A DNA stretch of 64,000 bases from Cyprinodon diabolis (GCA_030533445.1 CM060064.1:6617879-6681878), one strand, 5' to 3'; counted from the first letter of the stretch, positions 1 to 11,468 are shown. Notes: a model not told the origin generated them from the sequence alone. Made by a program: numbers and translations.

Positions 1-438
1 GCAGAAGTGAGGTATTGTAGAAACGCAACTAATCTTCGAAACCATTTAACAAGACACCACTCAGCACAAACACAATCTGATTCAGCCCCGAGGCAAATGC
101 AGCTCGAGAAGGCATTTGATATCAAGTTACCAGCAAACTCCCCATGTGCCCAGAAAATAACTAAGGCTATCGCTATTCAGTGTGTTTGTTGCCACTTTAT
201 TTGAGTTGATTTGGTCAGGTCATGTTAAATAAAACATACATGATTAATGTAACTGCATTGGGTTTAATTCCTAATGTAAATATGTAAATTTTTTAGTAAT
301 GCTCCAAGTTTGAGCTAGAAGTTTCTACTATTTGCAGCATTGGCTCTTCTGAGAATGTCTTCCATATCAAGGAAACGAAACAATAATTGTGAATCGAATC
401 AAATCAATTTCGAAAATCTGAATCGATACCCAGCCCTA
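1..438 (+). mobile_element. hAT-type transposon end with BED-finger fragment
   Basis: Positions 1-160 read in one frame as a zinc-finger and linker fragment. RYCRNATNLRNHLTRHH carries the C-terminal histidines of a BED finger, and FDIKLPANSPCAQKITKAIA resembles the linker of ZBED-like hAT transposases. The frame stops at 204. The sequence up to about 438 ends in cgatacccagcccta, whose reverse complement TAGGGCTGGGTATCG is a common fish hAT terminus. The transposase core is missing, so this is an internally deleted or truncated copy running off the left edge of the window. Confidence 0.6.
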
Positions 439-439
439 T

Positions 440-985
440 CATTGAAATAAAACAGCAATGTTGAAAGTCACTGAGTCCTTTCTTATCTAAAATTCTTGAG
501 AAAGTAGTTGCCAAACAAGTGTGTGATCAATTACACCATAATGAACGTTTTGAAGAGTTTCAGTCTGGCTTTAGAGCTCATCAAAGCACTGAAACGGCTC
601 TGGTCGAGGTTGCTATTGCTAATGATATTTTCATGGCCTCAGATAATGGTATTGTATCTGTACTTGTCCTGTTAGATCTTAGTGCTGCATTTGATACAGT
701 TGATCATAATATTATTTGAGAAAGACTTGAATATTTCTTTAGGAAATATAGGAACAGTTTTAGACTGGTTTAAATCTGATCAATTTCAGTTTTTTCCATC
801 TTAATGATAAATCTTCCTCATGCTCCAGGATTACCTGTGGAGTACCACAGGAATCAGTGCTAGGACCAATTATCTTTACTATATATATGCTCCCAATTGG
901 TAGAATTATTAGTCAGCATGGGATTAACTTCTACAGTTACGCTGATGATACTCAGCTGTATTTGTCGATAAATCCTGATTAAACT
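440..985 (+). mobile_element. LINE reverse-transcriptase fragment (L2/CR1-like), broken
   Basis: Reading 490-717 gives [18 protein letters not shown] and [19 protein letters not shown], the fingers and first catalytic-aspartate region of a non-LTR reverse transcriptase. The frame stops at 717-719. It resumes in another frame with CGVPQESVLGPI and the catalytic box YADDTQLY at 938-961, followed by another stop. Frameshifts and stops show it is dead. The FDTVDH plus YADDTQLY combination is typical of L2/CR1-type fish LINEs. Confidence 0.8.
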
Positions 986-1310
986 AACCCATTGTGTAGA
1001 CTACAGGTGTGTCTTGAAGACAAAAACGTGGATGCCTTTAATTTTTCTGCATGGCATGAAGATAAAGCAATGCCTTTTGTGTTTTTAATTTTTTTTAAGC
1101 ATGGGTCAGGGTCCAAGATCAGCTGGAAGACAGCAGTGGAGAGACAACTCTTTCTGACTGTGGTTGTTCTGGTGTGGAGGCTTCTGTTGTACCTCCCAGA
1201 GGGAGCAGAACTTGAGGCCCCAATCATATGCTGGACAGTTTTCATCACCTTCTGCAGCAGCTTCTGTTCTGCATCAGAGCAATCCCCCCAAACCTGGTTG
1301 GAGCAGTGAA
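985..1310 (-). mobile_element. LINE ORF2 C-terminal remnant
   Basis: The minus frame over about 1120-1310 reads DAEQKLLQKVMKTVQHMIGA, then SAPSGRYNRSLHTRTTTVRK. It resembles the tail found at the end of several fish LINE ORF2 proteins (..LPSGRRYRSLRTRT..SF.P.AI). It lies opposite in direction to the preceding reverse-transcriptase fragment, so the two are separate insertions or a rearranged copy. The frame stays open but lacks any start context or catalytic domain. Confidence 0.5.
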
Positions 1311-1444
1311 ATGTCCAGATGAGGTCATGTGAAATGTTGGTTTCAATGACTGAAGCTGGACCCCCCCCACCCCAACACAGATTTATGGATGTGGATAAAT
1401 GCATGAATGCTACGATGCTATCTAGTTGCCTGCCTAGTGGTTAG

Positions 1445-2012
1445 TAACCTGAAAACAGCCAGATGCATGTCTCGCTCCGCCTAGCTCCACTCACATACAT
1501 CTGGGACACCGCCATAGGAATTGCCTTTACTGAAGGCTGGGCCTTATCAAAACTCCTTGCATATGATTGGATAAGCCACTTGTCTGTCATCTTTATTGAC
1601 ATGCTATTTCAACCACTCACACCGAAGCTAACCCGTGACGCTGGTAGAGGAGGAGCCATTTGGTAGATCAAGCTCTTGCCAAATCCGGTCGGGAGAAGGG
1701 CGAAAACATCGTTTCCACCAACAAAAGCCTTCAAAGCCGTTCTCTGATGTTCTTTTAATGAAACAATATCAGATAGATTGGACAACACAGAAGAAATAGC
1801 AGCATCAATTCTAACGCTTGCTTCCTCGTTGCGAGCCGCCATCGTTGTTGGAATCTCACGGTCGATTCTCCACTCCAGGACACACCCGCCCTGCGTCCTG
1901 ATTGGACAGACCATAAATTCGGTTGGGGAAATCACTTTCAGTGAGCGGGTTCCCAGATGTATGTGAGTGGAGCTAGGCGGAGCGAGACATGCATCAGGCT
2001 GTTGTCAGGTTA
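1445..2012. mobile_element. MULE-like element, 62-bp TIRs and 9-bp target duplication
   Basis: The terminal inverted repeats are 1445-1506 and 1951-2012, 62 bp with two mismatches, beginning taacctg. The direct repeat AGTGGTTAG flanks the element exactly, at 1436-1444 and 2013-2021. A 9-bp duplication with long TIRs fits Mutator-like elements; Merlin is an alternative. The 444-bp interior carries a RecQ-type helicase fragment on the minus strand and no transposase, so the element is non-autonomous. Confidence 0.75.
1650..1855 (-). pseudogene. RecQ-type helicase N-terminal fragment inside the MULE-like element
   Basis: The minus strand reads MAARNEEASVRIDAAISSVL, then SLKEHQRTALKAFVGGNDVF, then ALLPTGFGKSLIYQ. 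The first part is a short leader. SLK.HQ..AL..F..G.DVFA resembles the region before motif I of RecQ-family helicases, and LPTGFGKSLIYQ is a Walker A (motif I) with intact GK-S. Motifs Ia to VI are absent, and the element's terminal repeat begins about 140 bp beyond the motif. It is therefore a captured first exon or a decayed transposon-borne helicase, not a working enzyme. Confidence 0.6.
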
Positions 2013-2070
2013 AGTGGTTAGTGCATAGATCTTGGAATCCTGAGGTTGTTGGTTCGAACTTTACTTTAAA

Positions 2071-4453
2071 TCATCTAAAAATTAATTATTCTAATAAAAT
2101 CATATACTTTAAACTTGACTGCTTTGAAGGAAATAATCATTGCAGCAAGAATATAATTCAGCGATTTTTCCTTTATAAGTAAATATTTACTTGTCAATTT
2201 AAAAAATAGATGAAATTCTACTCTAAAGGTGGTCCTATTGAAAGTTTATAATAAATGGACAGTTATAATAAATGGATGGACATATTTAAAAAGACATTAT
2301 GGAAATTTTGACTGAAAAATATTTTTAAAATTGTGAGATATTAGAGACATTAGTATGAAACAAATAATGAGATATTAACGTTTTTTCATTTCTTCATTTA
2401 GTGACTATGTTTTACAAGCTCTGAAAGACTTAAACTAAAACTTTATTACATTAATATAAAATTCAGGTTATCGTTTTTGCATTATATTAGATTGTCAAAA
2501 AATAAATTGTTTTTTAAAAGTAGTCTCCTCGTGTCTGCAAGCTACAAGCTCCATTGTTTCAACAGACCAAGCTAACGAACTATCGATTCTTACCTTAACT
2601 ATTCTCTCAGGAACATCATGGAAGGTTGAAAAGCAATTATTTAAAGAGTTATTATTATAGTAATTTCTGATAACTTAGACAACTTTTACTGTCATTTTGT
2701 ACACACAGAGTTTATACAGAATTAAATTTCGTTTTGACCATTTCTCTTTTCTTAAAGCGCAGCATTCATCACATGTAAATATTGTGGGGAAAAACAAAAC
2801 ATGGTGCAAAAAAACGCATTGATATGGTCAGTTTGATGCAGAGTCTGCAACATGATTAAGAGTTTTTTCAACATTCAGCTGTCTGATGGCGGTGGGGAAG
2901 AAGCTGTTGCAGAACCTGCAGGTCCTACATGGAATGCTGCGAAGCCTCTTCCCAGAGGGCAGCATGGAGAACAGTGTGACCCCTCACGTCTTCGTTTAAT
3001 CAAATTTTACTGAATAATATTTTACTTACCTCTTGGATTTGCATTGTGAAGTGGTTTGAGCACATTCAAACTGCTTTAAATTAGCTGAAGCTAATTTGAC
3101 ATCAATGCAAACTCTTCAATAGAAAAGTTTAAATTTCTATCATAAAATCGATACCAAACTGTGATTCATGGGATCATTATGTTGGTTATGGATCTCAATC
3201 TTTTTCACTTTTTTTATTTATGTACATACTACATGAGTATAGCCAAGTTTCTGAAAAAAGCAACATGTCTGACTTCTAGTTGATTAATTTTCTTTGATAA
3301 ATTAGTTTATTTTGAATAGAAGTTGTTAATTTATTCAATTTGTTTGCAGTTAACTGGCAAATGTTTGTGCTTGATTCACACTTTCGTTTGTTGTCTTAAC
3401 ACAGTCAGTGAAGCATGTGTTCACAGAACAACATGACTTTCCTCAAGTATTTGATGAAATCATGAAAGTTAAACCACACTGAATGTAAAGTTATTGCATT
3501 ACAAGGAAATTTGTCATCCATTATTTTATCACAGTTGCTTGAAATCTAACAATTGTTATAAAGATCTGAATCTGTGTCTCCAACGAAGAAAATATTTTTC
3601 TACCATTAGTGCAACCCTGTCATTTCTATCCATATCAGAAGTTTTTTCTTAAATCTTTACTAACATAGCTCGACTCTAACAAAGGAGTTTTCAAAAACAT
3701 TATCTTGTTGCAGACACATTAGTTAAACGTCCTGTTATACAAATGAATGACTGAATCTCATCTTATAAACAACATGGAACACCTTAAAAAATGAGAACTA
3801 AACAATCAGTCAAAGAGACAGATAAAACTACATTCTTTCTCATTGAATCACCAGCAGAAAACATTTCTATATAAATGTTTCGGTCTCGGATACTCGGGGC
3901 TTCTGCCAATAAACACATTTCCTTTCAGCCCTCGCCCTGTCACACAGTTTCATACCAATTAGCACCCAGGCATGCCTGCTGCCAACAACACAGTCATTCC
4001 AACCGCAAACTAACAGTCCTAGCCCCTCTCTCTCTCTTGCCCTTTGTCCTCATGAGTCCCATAGAAACAAAAACAACAAATCACTACCGACACCAAAAAC
4101 TCACACCTGTCTAAGAAAAGCATGGAACCAAGTCTATGCGCAGTGAAGAAAGCGCAAGTTAATCACTCTAGAGGATGTTTGCTTCTGGAACAAATCATAA
4201 GTTATTCCAACTTAGCAATATTTCTTATAGATACTTAAAAAAGTCTTTTGCCAAATCCAGGGGGCTTTTTACGCCCCTCTCCCTTCTAACCACACTAACC
4301 ACTGGGATTTCCATCAGCCAGGCTGCATCCTGTACTAAGCAGCCAGATATTTCAACCATCCACGCCACACCACATGCTGGAGCCCTGAAAAACAGAAGGG
4401 CGGGGATGGTGAGTGCCTTAGTGTTGAACGTCGGGGGTCTGCATAGCTATAAT
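2071..4453. other. AT-rich downstream-intron sequence
   Basis: Apart from the LINE scrap at 2873-2985 I see no gene, splice-supported exon or recognisable element. Short open frames at 3875-4114 and 4175-4501 lack coding character and homology I can recognise. Confidence 0.5.
2873..2985 (-). mobile_element. LINE ORF2 C-terminal scrap
   Basis: The minus strand reads LFSMLPSGKRLRSIPCRTCR, then FCNSFFPTAIR, in a single open frame. This is the end motif of a fish LINE ORF2 protein, better preserved than the remnant at 985-1310. Only about 35 codons remain. Confidence 0.65.
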
Positions 4454-5938
4454 CAGTGGCGGTTAAAGGCCAAATTCACCAGGGAGGCCAACGTTTCATA
4501 GAACAAAATAATAAAACTAAAAATCAGGGGTATGATTCATGTTCTTATATATTAAGTGAGCCAAGGATCCACTTGCAGTTCTGGAGCTGCAGGTTGCAGA
4601 TGAAAACAGTTATCACATCTCAATATCAAACTAAGTGAAACATCTTGATTTTTAACTCACTGTTATCAGAAGTCTAGTTGTAAAAAAAAAAAGAAGGGGG
4701 CGGGTGGATTATTATTATTTTTTTTGGAAGCATACATAGCCTAATTAATAGAGGTTATATATGATATAACCTAAAGCAATATGCATGGAATGGTTGTTGC
4801 ATGTCTGGTACACCGGTCATTGACCTTGACTAAGGCATCTTACAGTAGAACTGCAGTCAGTCCCTGACTGGCGTGGCTATCACTGCCCCTACATAGTTAG
4901 GGGAAAATACAGAGGACAATATTCCCACTGGGATCAGCCTCATAGTCATGGTAGGCCACTTCTTTGATTTTATTTATTTTGCTCAGGCTGCTCATAAGCC
5001 CACAGCCCGTCAAATATTGAAATGGCAATATTATTATCATTACTGTTAATATATAGTAGACATTTTGCACATTCAGTAATAAAATGAAACAGGGGATGGT
5101 CATTTAAGAAGGGGGATGATTTTTAAGCTTTTTTTAAAGAATGGGGATGCCATCCCCCTAGACTCGAGTACTGACTGTTAAACTTCAACAGCAAAAGTAA
5201 AACGTGAAATTGATCCTACTAAACATTTACAACTGTGCCTGCAGATTTCCACATGAAAAAAAATTTGATTTTCTTCTATATCTTCAATACGGGGTTTATT
5301 ACAGGGGCCAGGGCCGGTCCTACAGGGACAACTGCCCCTGTTGGCCCTGTGTAGAACCACATGTTGCTTCAGTAGCTTCTTCTTTATTCTTGTGTGGACA
5401 CCACACCACCTCCACTGTCCCCCTCTAAACCAGAGGGGGGCAGCAGTGATACTCTGTATTGGAGTTTCCAGGCTAATCTGATATTTTAATTGTTAGTGTA
5501 TTAACCCTAAACTGACACAAACAAAGCAATAGATTATTCACATCAATATAGTAACATTAAAAACATATACTCAAGAGTTTTCATTATTTTCAGAACTAGT
5601 TTTTGTGATTTATGGGAAAAGTTATGCATCTCTAAAGTCATTTAGGAGTCTTCTATGTAAGATAATAAAACAAATGCTCCACATATTCAATAGGAATATT
5701 ATTCAGAACCATTAATGTTTTAATTTAGACAGAAAATATGTATTTCTATGTGTTTACATTTTTAGCCAGGGGTTTATGGAGATCTGCTCTGTCTTTCGAA
5801 AATATGGATGTTTTGGTTGTTTTTCATATTGGTAGAGTGTGATTAGTGTAGATTGAGCCTGAACTGGTTTTGGTACCTTTCAGCACACATTGGTCCCTGC
5901 CCTTCCACCCTTATGAAAATGTTCTGCCTCCGCCACTG
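4454..5938. mobile_element. Probable hAT-type element(s) with CAGTGGCGG ends
   Basis: The left end begins cagtggcggttaaaggcc at 4454. The right end finishes ctgcctccgccactg at 5938. These are inverted CAGTGGCGG termini of a kind common in fish hAT elements. The 8-bp flanks (gctataat and gtgggggg) do not match, so the ends may belong to two different insertions. Internal pieces such as gccatccccctagactcgag (5149-5168) also look like hAT-derived sequence. No transposase frame remains. Confidence 0.45.
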
Positions 5939-6285
5939 GTGGGGGGTTAATCAATCATCAGACCCTGTTATCTATTCCAAACTTTATTCATAAGTTAATC
6001 ATACATAAAATGGCAAAGGATGCCAGGATCTTTAACATCTGTGTAGGTACCAGATGTGCTTGGGTCCTGCACATCCCAGTGACGTTACGCGACATGATTG
6101 GCTGAACGTTGCCACATGATTTTAAACATTTTGGTTGCCCAGACAACGACAATAATGTCACCCAGAGTCGGGAGCTTCGGTAGCGTTAGCGTGTCTAATG
6201 ACCGATGAAGTTTTAGCTGATCGATAACAAAACTGGAAAAAATCTTGTTATGGTGAACCAAGTAACTGTTAGACCGTGATATAAA

Positions 6286-6321
<36 letters not shown>
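6286..6321 (+). repeat. Poly-G run of 36
   Basis: An uninterrupted run of 36 G lies between ataaa and tattgctg. Such long G runs form quadruplexes and are poorly handled by sequencing, so the exact length is uncertain. Confidence 0.95.
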
Positions 6322-6322
<1 letters not shown>

Positions 6323-6441
6323 ATTGCTGTGGCTAGCTGTGCTCGCTTACTAACAGGTTAGCCTCTTTTACCTCGATCAGTTAGCCATATTACGCTACAC
6401 TACTTTTAATATTATGTCAACAACAACCATTAGTTTTATTA

Positions 6442-6540
6442 GCCAACTGCTCCCCAAGGGATTGGGTTAAATGCAGATGTAAATTTCTCTGTGCGAGATT
6501 AATAAAATTCAATTATTATCATTATTATTAAGTAAAATAA
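6442..6540 (+). repeat. SINE 3'-tail fragment
   Basis: This matches the 3' end of the SINE at 10675-10895 (tgctccccaaggg...gggttaaatgcag...attaataaaattc) and ends in a similar ATT-rich microsatellite tail. The tRNA-like head is missing. Confidence 0.55.
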
Positions 6541-7282
6541 CTGTTTTGTCAAAAATCTCTACACAACTCATTTTTAAGATGACACATTTGAACTCAGATC
6601 TTAATAAAAACAATAAAAATAAGCAGAGACTATTTTGTCACCTCGTTAAATGGCAGAGCTCAGTCTTAGAAAGCAGTACTTTCCTTCTAAACTGACAATG
6701 AACGTGTTCTACTTTCGGTTATTATAGATTGCCAGTGAAATGTAAGATAATAGCATATATATGTTAACCTAGTAAACTGGTCCCACCCGCCAGCGGCCAA
6801 AATCATTTTTGCCTGCGAGTTCGTCTGGCCTCGATCAATGCCCCAGGCCCTAAATCTGGTGGGCCAATCACAACGCAGAGATGTGTTTTGAATGTCTGGA
6901 TGCAAAGTGGTCGGGGTTTTGAGGACGCGATGACAAAACTGCACGACGCTGGAGAAAGCACAACAGCATGCGCTGCAGCAACTTTCAATGGAGCGCTCCA
7001 TTGAAAGTTAAAAGTTCTCTTTAAGAATAAAATAAAATAATAAAAATAAAAATAAGTTTTAAGATAATTTGAGGCAAGAATATTATACTTTAAAGTGTAA
7101 CTATATGGTCCATTTACTGATTTAATGCGTAGTAAAAAAAATATTTCTGAATTTGAGAGGACCGCGGCAACCAGTGGAGCTCCCAAGCTAACGGCACCCA
7201 GGGCTAACCTCAGCAGTCTGCAGCGGTCCTCTCTCGGCATAATCATGTGTGAAGGACCGCTGGCTCAGTTTTGGAAGGATTA

Positions 7283-7372
7283 GATTTGGGGTTTTCGTTG
7301 AAACATGAGCAAGAAGAGGCTCTATGCTCATTCATTTTTAAGAAGGATGTATTCTCCGTTTTACCGACACGC
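7283..7372 (+). pseudogene. Degenerate RecQ-like helicase fragment
   Basis: The plus strand reads LGFSLKHEQEEALCSFIFKK, then DVFSVLPT. This has the same layout as the helicase fragment at 1650-1855 (SLK.HQ..AL..F....DVF.LLPT). After LPT the expected glycine-rich Walker A is lost (RCLFKLP follows), so motif I is broken. It lies in the opposite orientation to the first fragment and inside a different inverted-repeat element. Confidence 0.45.
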
Positions 7373-7719
7373 TGTTTGTTTAAACTCCCCCACCAGCTTT
7401 CTGTCGCGCTTACTACGTCACACTCAGTTGCGCTCATTGGTCAGAGCGTTGGGCAATAGGCACAGACATGGTTTGAAAGACAATGCATTGTTCTCATTAA
7501 CAATCTTCTGATGTCTCATTCATCGGGGGCCAGACAAAATAGCACCTTTTATCTCCAATTAATCTGGTTTATCAGGCTAAATATAGGTAATCATATGTTG
7601 AGATTCCAAAAGAGATTTGATCCTTAAGAAACGGGTGCAACACAGTTTGTCCGAGTGAAGTTGCCATATGTTGATGTCATAAGAAGGGGCCGGACCCCGA
7701 GCAGATCTGGTACCTACAC

Positions 7720-8739
7720 CAGCTGCTTGCAGCTATAGTGTTAAGATATGCTGAGAATGAAACATACCTTTTCTAGCCTCCATTTTCACCGTATGATGAT
7801 ATGTTTTTTCTAGCATTTCTAGTATTTCAGTGGGAAAACACTGAAAGACAGTGTGACCTGAACTGACGTTCAAATTTCAGGGGAAGAAACAAGTTTTCTG
7901 TTAGAAAGTGATAAATAATCCAAAGTATGTAATCAAAGGAGGAGTACATAGTTCAGATAGGTCACAGACTCATCCAGAGATCCTGGAGCACTTCTGCTCT
8001 ACCTCATGATTCAAGATGTAACGGTGTTCTTTTCTCTGTCAAGATTCATTAATACAAATAAACAAATAAATGCATTAATTTTTAATTCTTGATGACGAGT
8101 TTATCTATTAGGAGCAAGATAATAAAATCAAAAATAAACATTAGGTGACCCATTTCCCACATTAACAGTTAAAAGCATGCCTCAAGGAGTCTTTGCCCTG
8201 TTCCACCTTTTAATGGTTTTGTTTTTCTCAAGTAAAGCTGTACTGTTCCTCTTGACAATTTTATATAACTCTTCAAGTTTCTCATATTTTTCTTTCTATT
8301 CATTTTTGACCCATCTGCCTCCTTTCAGGATGATCTCATGTCCAGTGAGCTCTCCGGGGATCTGGACAGAGAAGCAGGGACAGATAGCTTTACAACATCA
8401 AATTAGTAGCATTGGCTTGTGTTAGACAGTGGCCGCCTGTGGGAGGAATCAGCTAGGGTGGCTTGCATCATCCCAGATCCATGAAGACATGCTGATGGTC
8501 TGCCCAGCATACTATATGGACGACAATGACTTCAAAACATCATGAGGAGACTACTTCAAACGCAAACCTGCACCCATGCCAATGGAGTGGTCAAGTGGGA
8601 GAACAGGATAAATAATAAAAAGCATCAACATCTAAACCTTTGGGAAAAGCATGGCATTAGAGATGAGTGAAGACGGAAAACAGGGACATGTTTTACTGAG
8701 AAAAGAGGAAGGAGTCAAACTAGAACCACCAACATCACA
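7720..8739. other. Unassigned downstream-intron sequence
   Basis: I see nothing identifiable here. The open frame at 8177-8425 is T-rich and has no coding signature. Confidence 0.4.
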
Positions 8740-8840
8740 TTTCAAGAAAGTTAAAAAAAAAACAATCCACTGGACTTTGTTTCCAAGTTTGAAGACATTT
8801 AGCTTCCCATCCAGGAAGCTTTTTCAATTCAAAACGTCAG
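8740..8840 (+). mobile_element. Penelope-like 3' remnant (short)
   Basis: aatccactggactttgtttc, gaagacatttagcttcccat and ccaggaagctttttcaattc share the wording of the copies at 21420-21782 and 62040-62240. I assign the family from the recurring gaagcttcctggat...aaacgtct phrase, which I associate with fish Penelope-like elements. The assignment is tentative; the mutual similarity is directly visible. Confidence 0.4.
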
Positions 8841-9089
8841 AAATAGCGTTGAGTTTGAGGCTTTATAGAGAAGTACTACAAAGCCTTTTTTTGGCTTAGA
8901 AAACATGCAAATTGAACCGAAAGAACGGAAAAACCACCATCAACATCAAACTACTGCTTTGCAGATTTATATCCTCATTTAGCACCAAAATGTTGCCTTT
9001 TTATTCATTCATTTAGATTTTTTAAAACCATCTACTAAACCATTACATCTCCTATCTTTTTTTTTTAGCTAAACATACTTAGCAACTAA

Positions 9090-9717
9090 AGCCGGGCGTA
9101 CACTGTGTGATTTTTTCAATCATTGCATGCAGCTATGGCTCACACTGTATGTGCACCACAACGCTCCTATGCGATCTACCTGCTCACACTGCACCACTAA
9201 AAAACACGTCGGACTCAGCTCCGAAGCGCAATGGCGCTACTCGGACTCGTCCGGAAGCCAAACGAGCGGAAGAGGAATATGAAGCTCACTAGAGAGAAAC
9301 GTGCTGCCTTGGCAATTTGTGAAATTTTGTGCTAAAAGCCCTAAAAAGAAAAGTTGACGATGTATTTGGACAAAGACATGGCTGTGCAAAAGTGGCAACA
9401 ACGGTCTGATAATTTTACAGAGAGAACTCCATTTAACTCACATGCTTCTGTGTTTTCATCTGAGGGGAAGAAGAAGAAGAATCCTTTGTTTGCGGATTCC
9501 CAGTGAGCAATTTGCCCACGACGGCCGACTGACTTTCAAACATGTTAGATTTTCTCCCGACCTTACGATTCCTGATTGGTAGGTGGTCGTGAGAGGCTGA
9601 TCGCCCCTCGTTACGACGTACGATCAGGCTAAAGTCGGCCCGATTGAAAAATTCTGGCATGACTGAAAAGTGGGCCCGAAAAAAAAAATAAAAAAATTGC
9701 ACAGTGTAAGCCTGGTT
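9090..9717. mobile_element. PIF/Harbinger-like MITE (628 bp, TAA target)
   Basis: The left end reads agccgggcgtacactgtgtg and the right end, inverted, reads aaccaggcttacactgtgca. Imperfect termini of about 30 bp are flanked on both sides by TAA (9087-9089 and 9718-9720), the usual Harbinger-type 3-bp target. The interior shows no transposase. A related copy lies at 58738-59226. Confidence 0.6.
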
Positions 9718-9720
9718 TAA

Positions 9721-10670
9721 GAAGATAAACAGATAAAATTAATCAAGTTTTCCATATCATCTAATTTAATCTGTATCACACATTATGAGTCATTGTGAAA
9801 AGCAAACAACTCCCGTTGATTCACTTGATGAAACTCAGAGTATGTGATATTTAGCCATGCAGGGGCGTGAAATCCCATCCTGTAACAAATGAATAAGCTG
9901 AAAGGGAACTGCTGGCTGACATGGAGAAGACAGGGAGTCCCAGACTTCACTGCAGGGATTATTCATCCTGACCTGGGAATGTTTGGGGTTCACTAAAATG
10001 CTGTGAGCAGCTCTTGGTTGAAAGTTGTTTGGGATTTTATTTATCCGTACTGCACAATGTTGGATAACATAATCTGGGAAGGTTGGTGTGTTAAAGCATG
10101 GATAGTTTGATTCCCTTTGCTTCCAAATCTCTCATGGAATAAGACACATTTTGACTCCTGGTATTGATTAAATAAGTAAGCGACCTTCTAGTGGAAGATA
10201 ATCATTGATCATAAATCATGTTTCCATACTTGATAAGTAGTGGTTAGAGCACAGGGGTTATACAGGAAAGAGTAACTCTAATTTAATGCTTTTTAATGCT
10301 CTTAGAAATTATTTCAATGCCATCAAAAGTACCCATGACTCTCATATATAACGCGGTGAAATCCTTTGTCATCTTTGTCTTTGTTGAAATTTGCCTTTTC
10401 CCGTTCTCCAACTTTTTCTCTGCTTCGAGCTTCTTTTCTGAACATACGGCTTTACGATCAACTGGAAACAGTTCTGCGCAAACACATCGAACCAGTTATA
10501 TCTGATATATCTGACGAAATTGTTTGAATAAACTTTTTTTTTTTTTCCAAATAAAGCATTTTAAATGCCACTATAATCACATTTAATGAATTTTGATTTA
10601 ATTTAATGAATAATTAAGGCCTTAATTTAAAAAAATAATAATTCAATGACTTTTAATGATTTGTAATGAC
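9721..10670. other. Unassigned downstream-intron sequence
   Basis: Ordinary AT-rich sequence. I recognise no exon or repeat family. Confidence 0.4.
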
Positions 10671-10674
10671 CTAA

Positions 10675-10895
10675 GGAAACCCTGGAGCAGTGCGCTTGGG
10701 CTCTGAGAAGGTTGCAAATACCCGGTTCAATCCCAACAGCCTTGACTCTGGGCCCCTGGGCAAGACCCTTAACTCCACACTGCTCCCAAGGTGCCACACA
10801 GCCTACTGCTCCCCAAGGGGATGGGTTAAATGCAGAGGTAAATTTCTCTAGCGCAAGATTAATAAAATTCTATTATTATTATCATTATTATTAAA
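10675..10895 (+). mobile_element. tRNA-derived SINE with ATT tail
   Basis: A B-box-like ggttcaatccc lies near 10725. It is followed by the fish SINE body phrase gggcaagacccttaactcca, a conserved 3' domain (tgctccccaaggggatgggt) and a terminal (ATT)n microsatellite. The 5' A box is weak. Confidence 0.65.
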
Positions 10896-11468
10896 AAAAA
10901 GATTTTGTTAGTTATTAGACCAAGAACAGATTATCCTCCTGAAAGTTAAAAACTGATTATTGGTTTGTAAATGTTGGGTACAAAACAATCTGGGAAGATA
11001 TAAAAGATGAGCACCAAACAGAGCACTAAGCCTCTGGATGCCAGATGGTGAAAGGACACTAAAAGGCAAGATTAGTTCAAGGGTAACTATATGGAATTAA
11101 ACTTTTATCTCCAAAAATCTGACAGGACACTTCAAAGAGACTTTAATTGTCCCCCAGCCTGGAGCAGCAATCCAGCAGGGCAACATTTCAGGAGAAGCTT
11201 TTAGGAGAAGCTCTGTTGGTGGCTACAGAAAGCTGTTCACACTGATCCTGGTTCTGCTGGAGGTTTCTTCCTGTTAAGTTACAACACAGTGGAAGGAACC
11301 ATAACTGTGGTTTGGTATTCAGACTGTAGACGTTACTACGAATGAAATTTCCTGGACCAGACCATAAACAGGATGCCCGCCGAGAGGATCCAATTATCCT
11401 TTGAATCTTTTTTTTAAACATTCAATCTTTCTGAGCATCCATTTTATATCCTTAGTAAGGGACTGTAA

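Larger units (their letters stand above)
1425..2070 (+). repeat. tRNA-derived SINE head, split by a DNA element
   Basis: Removing 1445-2012 and one copy of the 9-bp duplication joins tgcctagtggttag (ending at 1444) to tgcatagatcttggaatcct (from 2022). This restores a tRNA-like A box (TGCCTAGTGGTTAG) followed by a B box, GGTTCGAAC, at 2051-2059. The spacing suits a pol III promoter of a tRNA-derived SINE. The 3' body is not recognisable. Confidence 0.55.
6041..7719. mobile_element. 1.7-kb inverted-repeat element carrying a second RecQ-like fragment
   Basis: gtgtaggtaccagatgtgct at 6041-6060 is repeated in inverted form ending at 7719 (gtgtaggtaccagatctgct on the minus strand). The similarity extends about 28 bp with three mismatches or so. 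No clear target duplication was found. The interior holds a G homopolymer, a SINE-tail fragment near 6442-6535, and a helicase-like fragment near 7283-7372. Confidence 0.4.

Noticed and set aside
4175..4501. 108-codon frame at 4175-4501 as a coding exon
   Set aside because: It ends within the CAGTGGCGG transposon terminus and has no splice sites or known domain.
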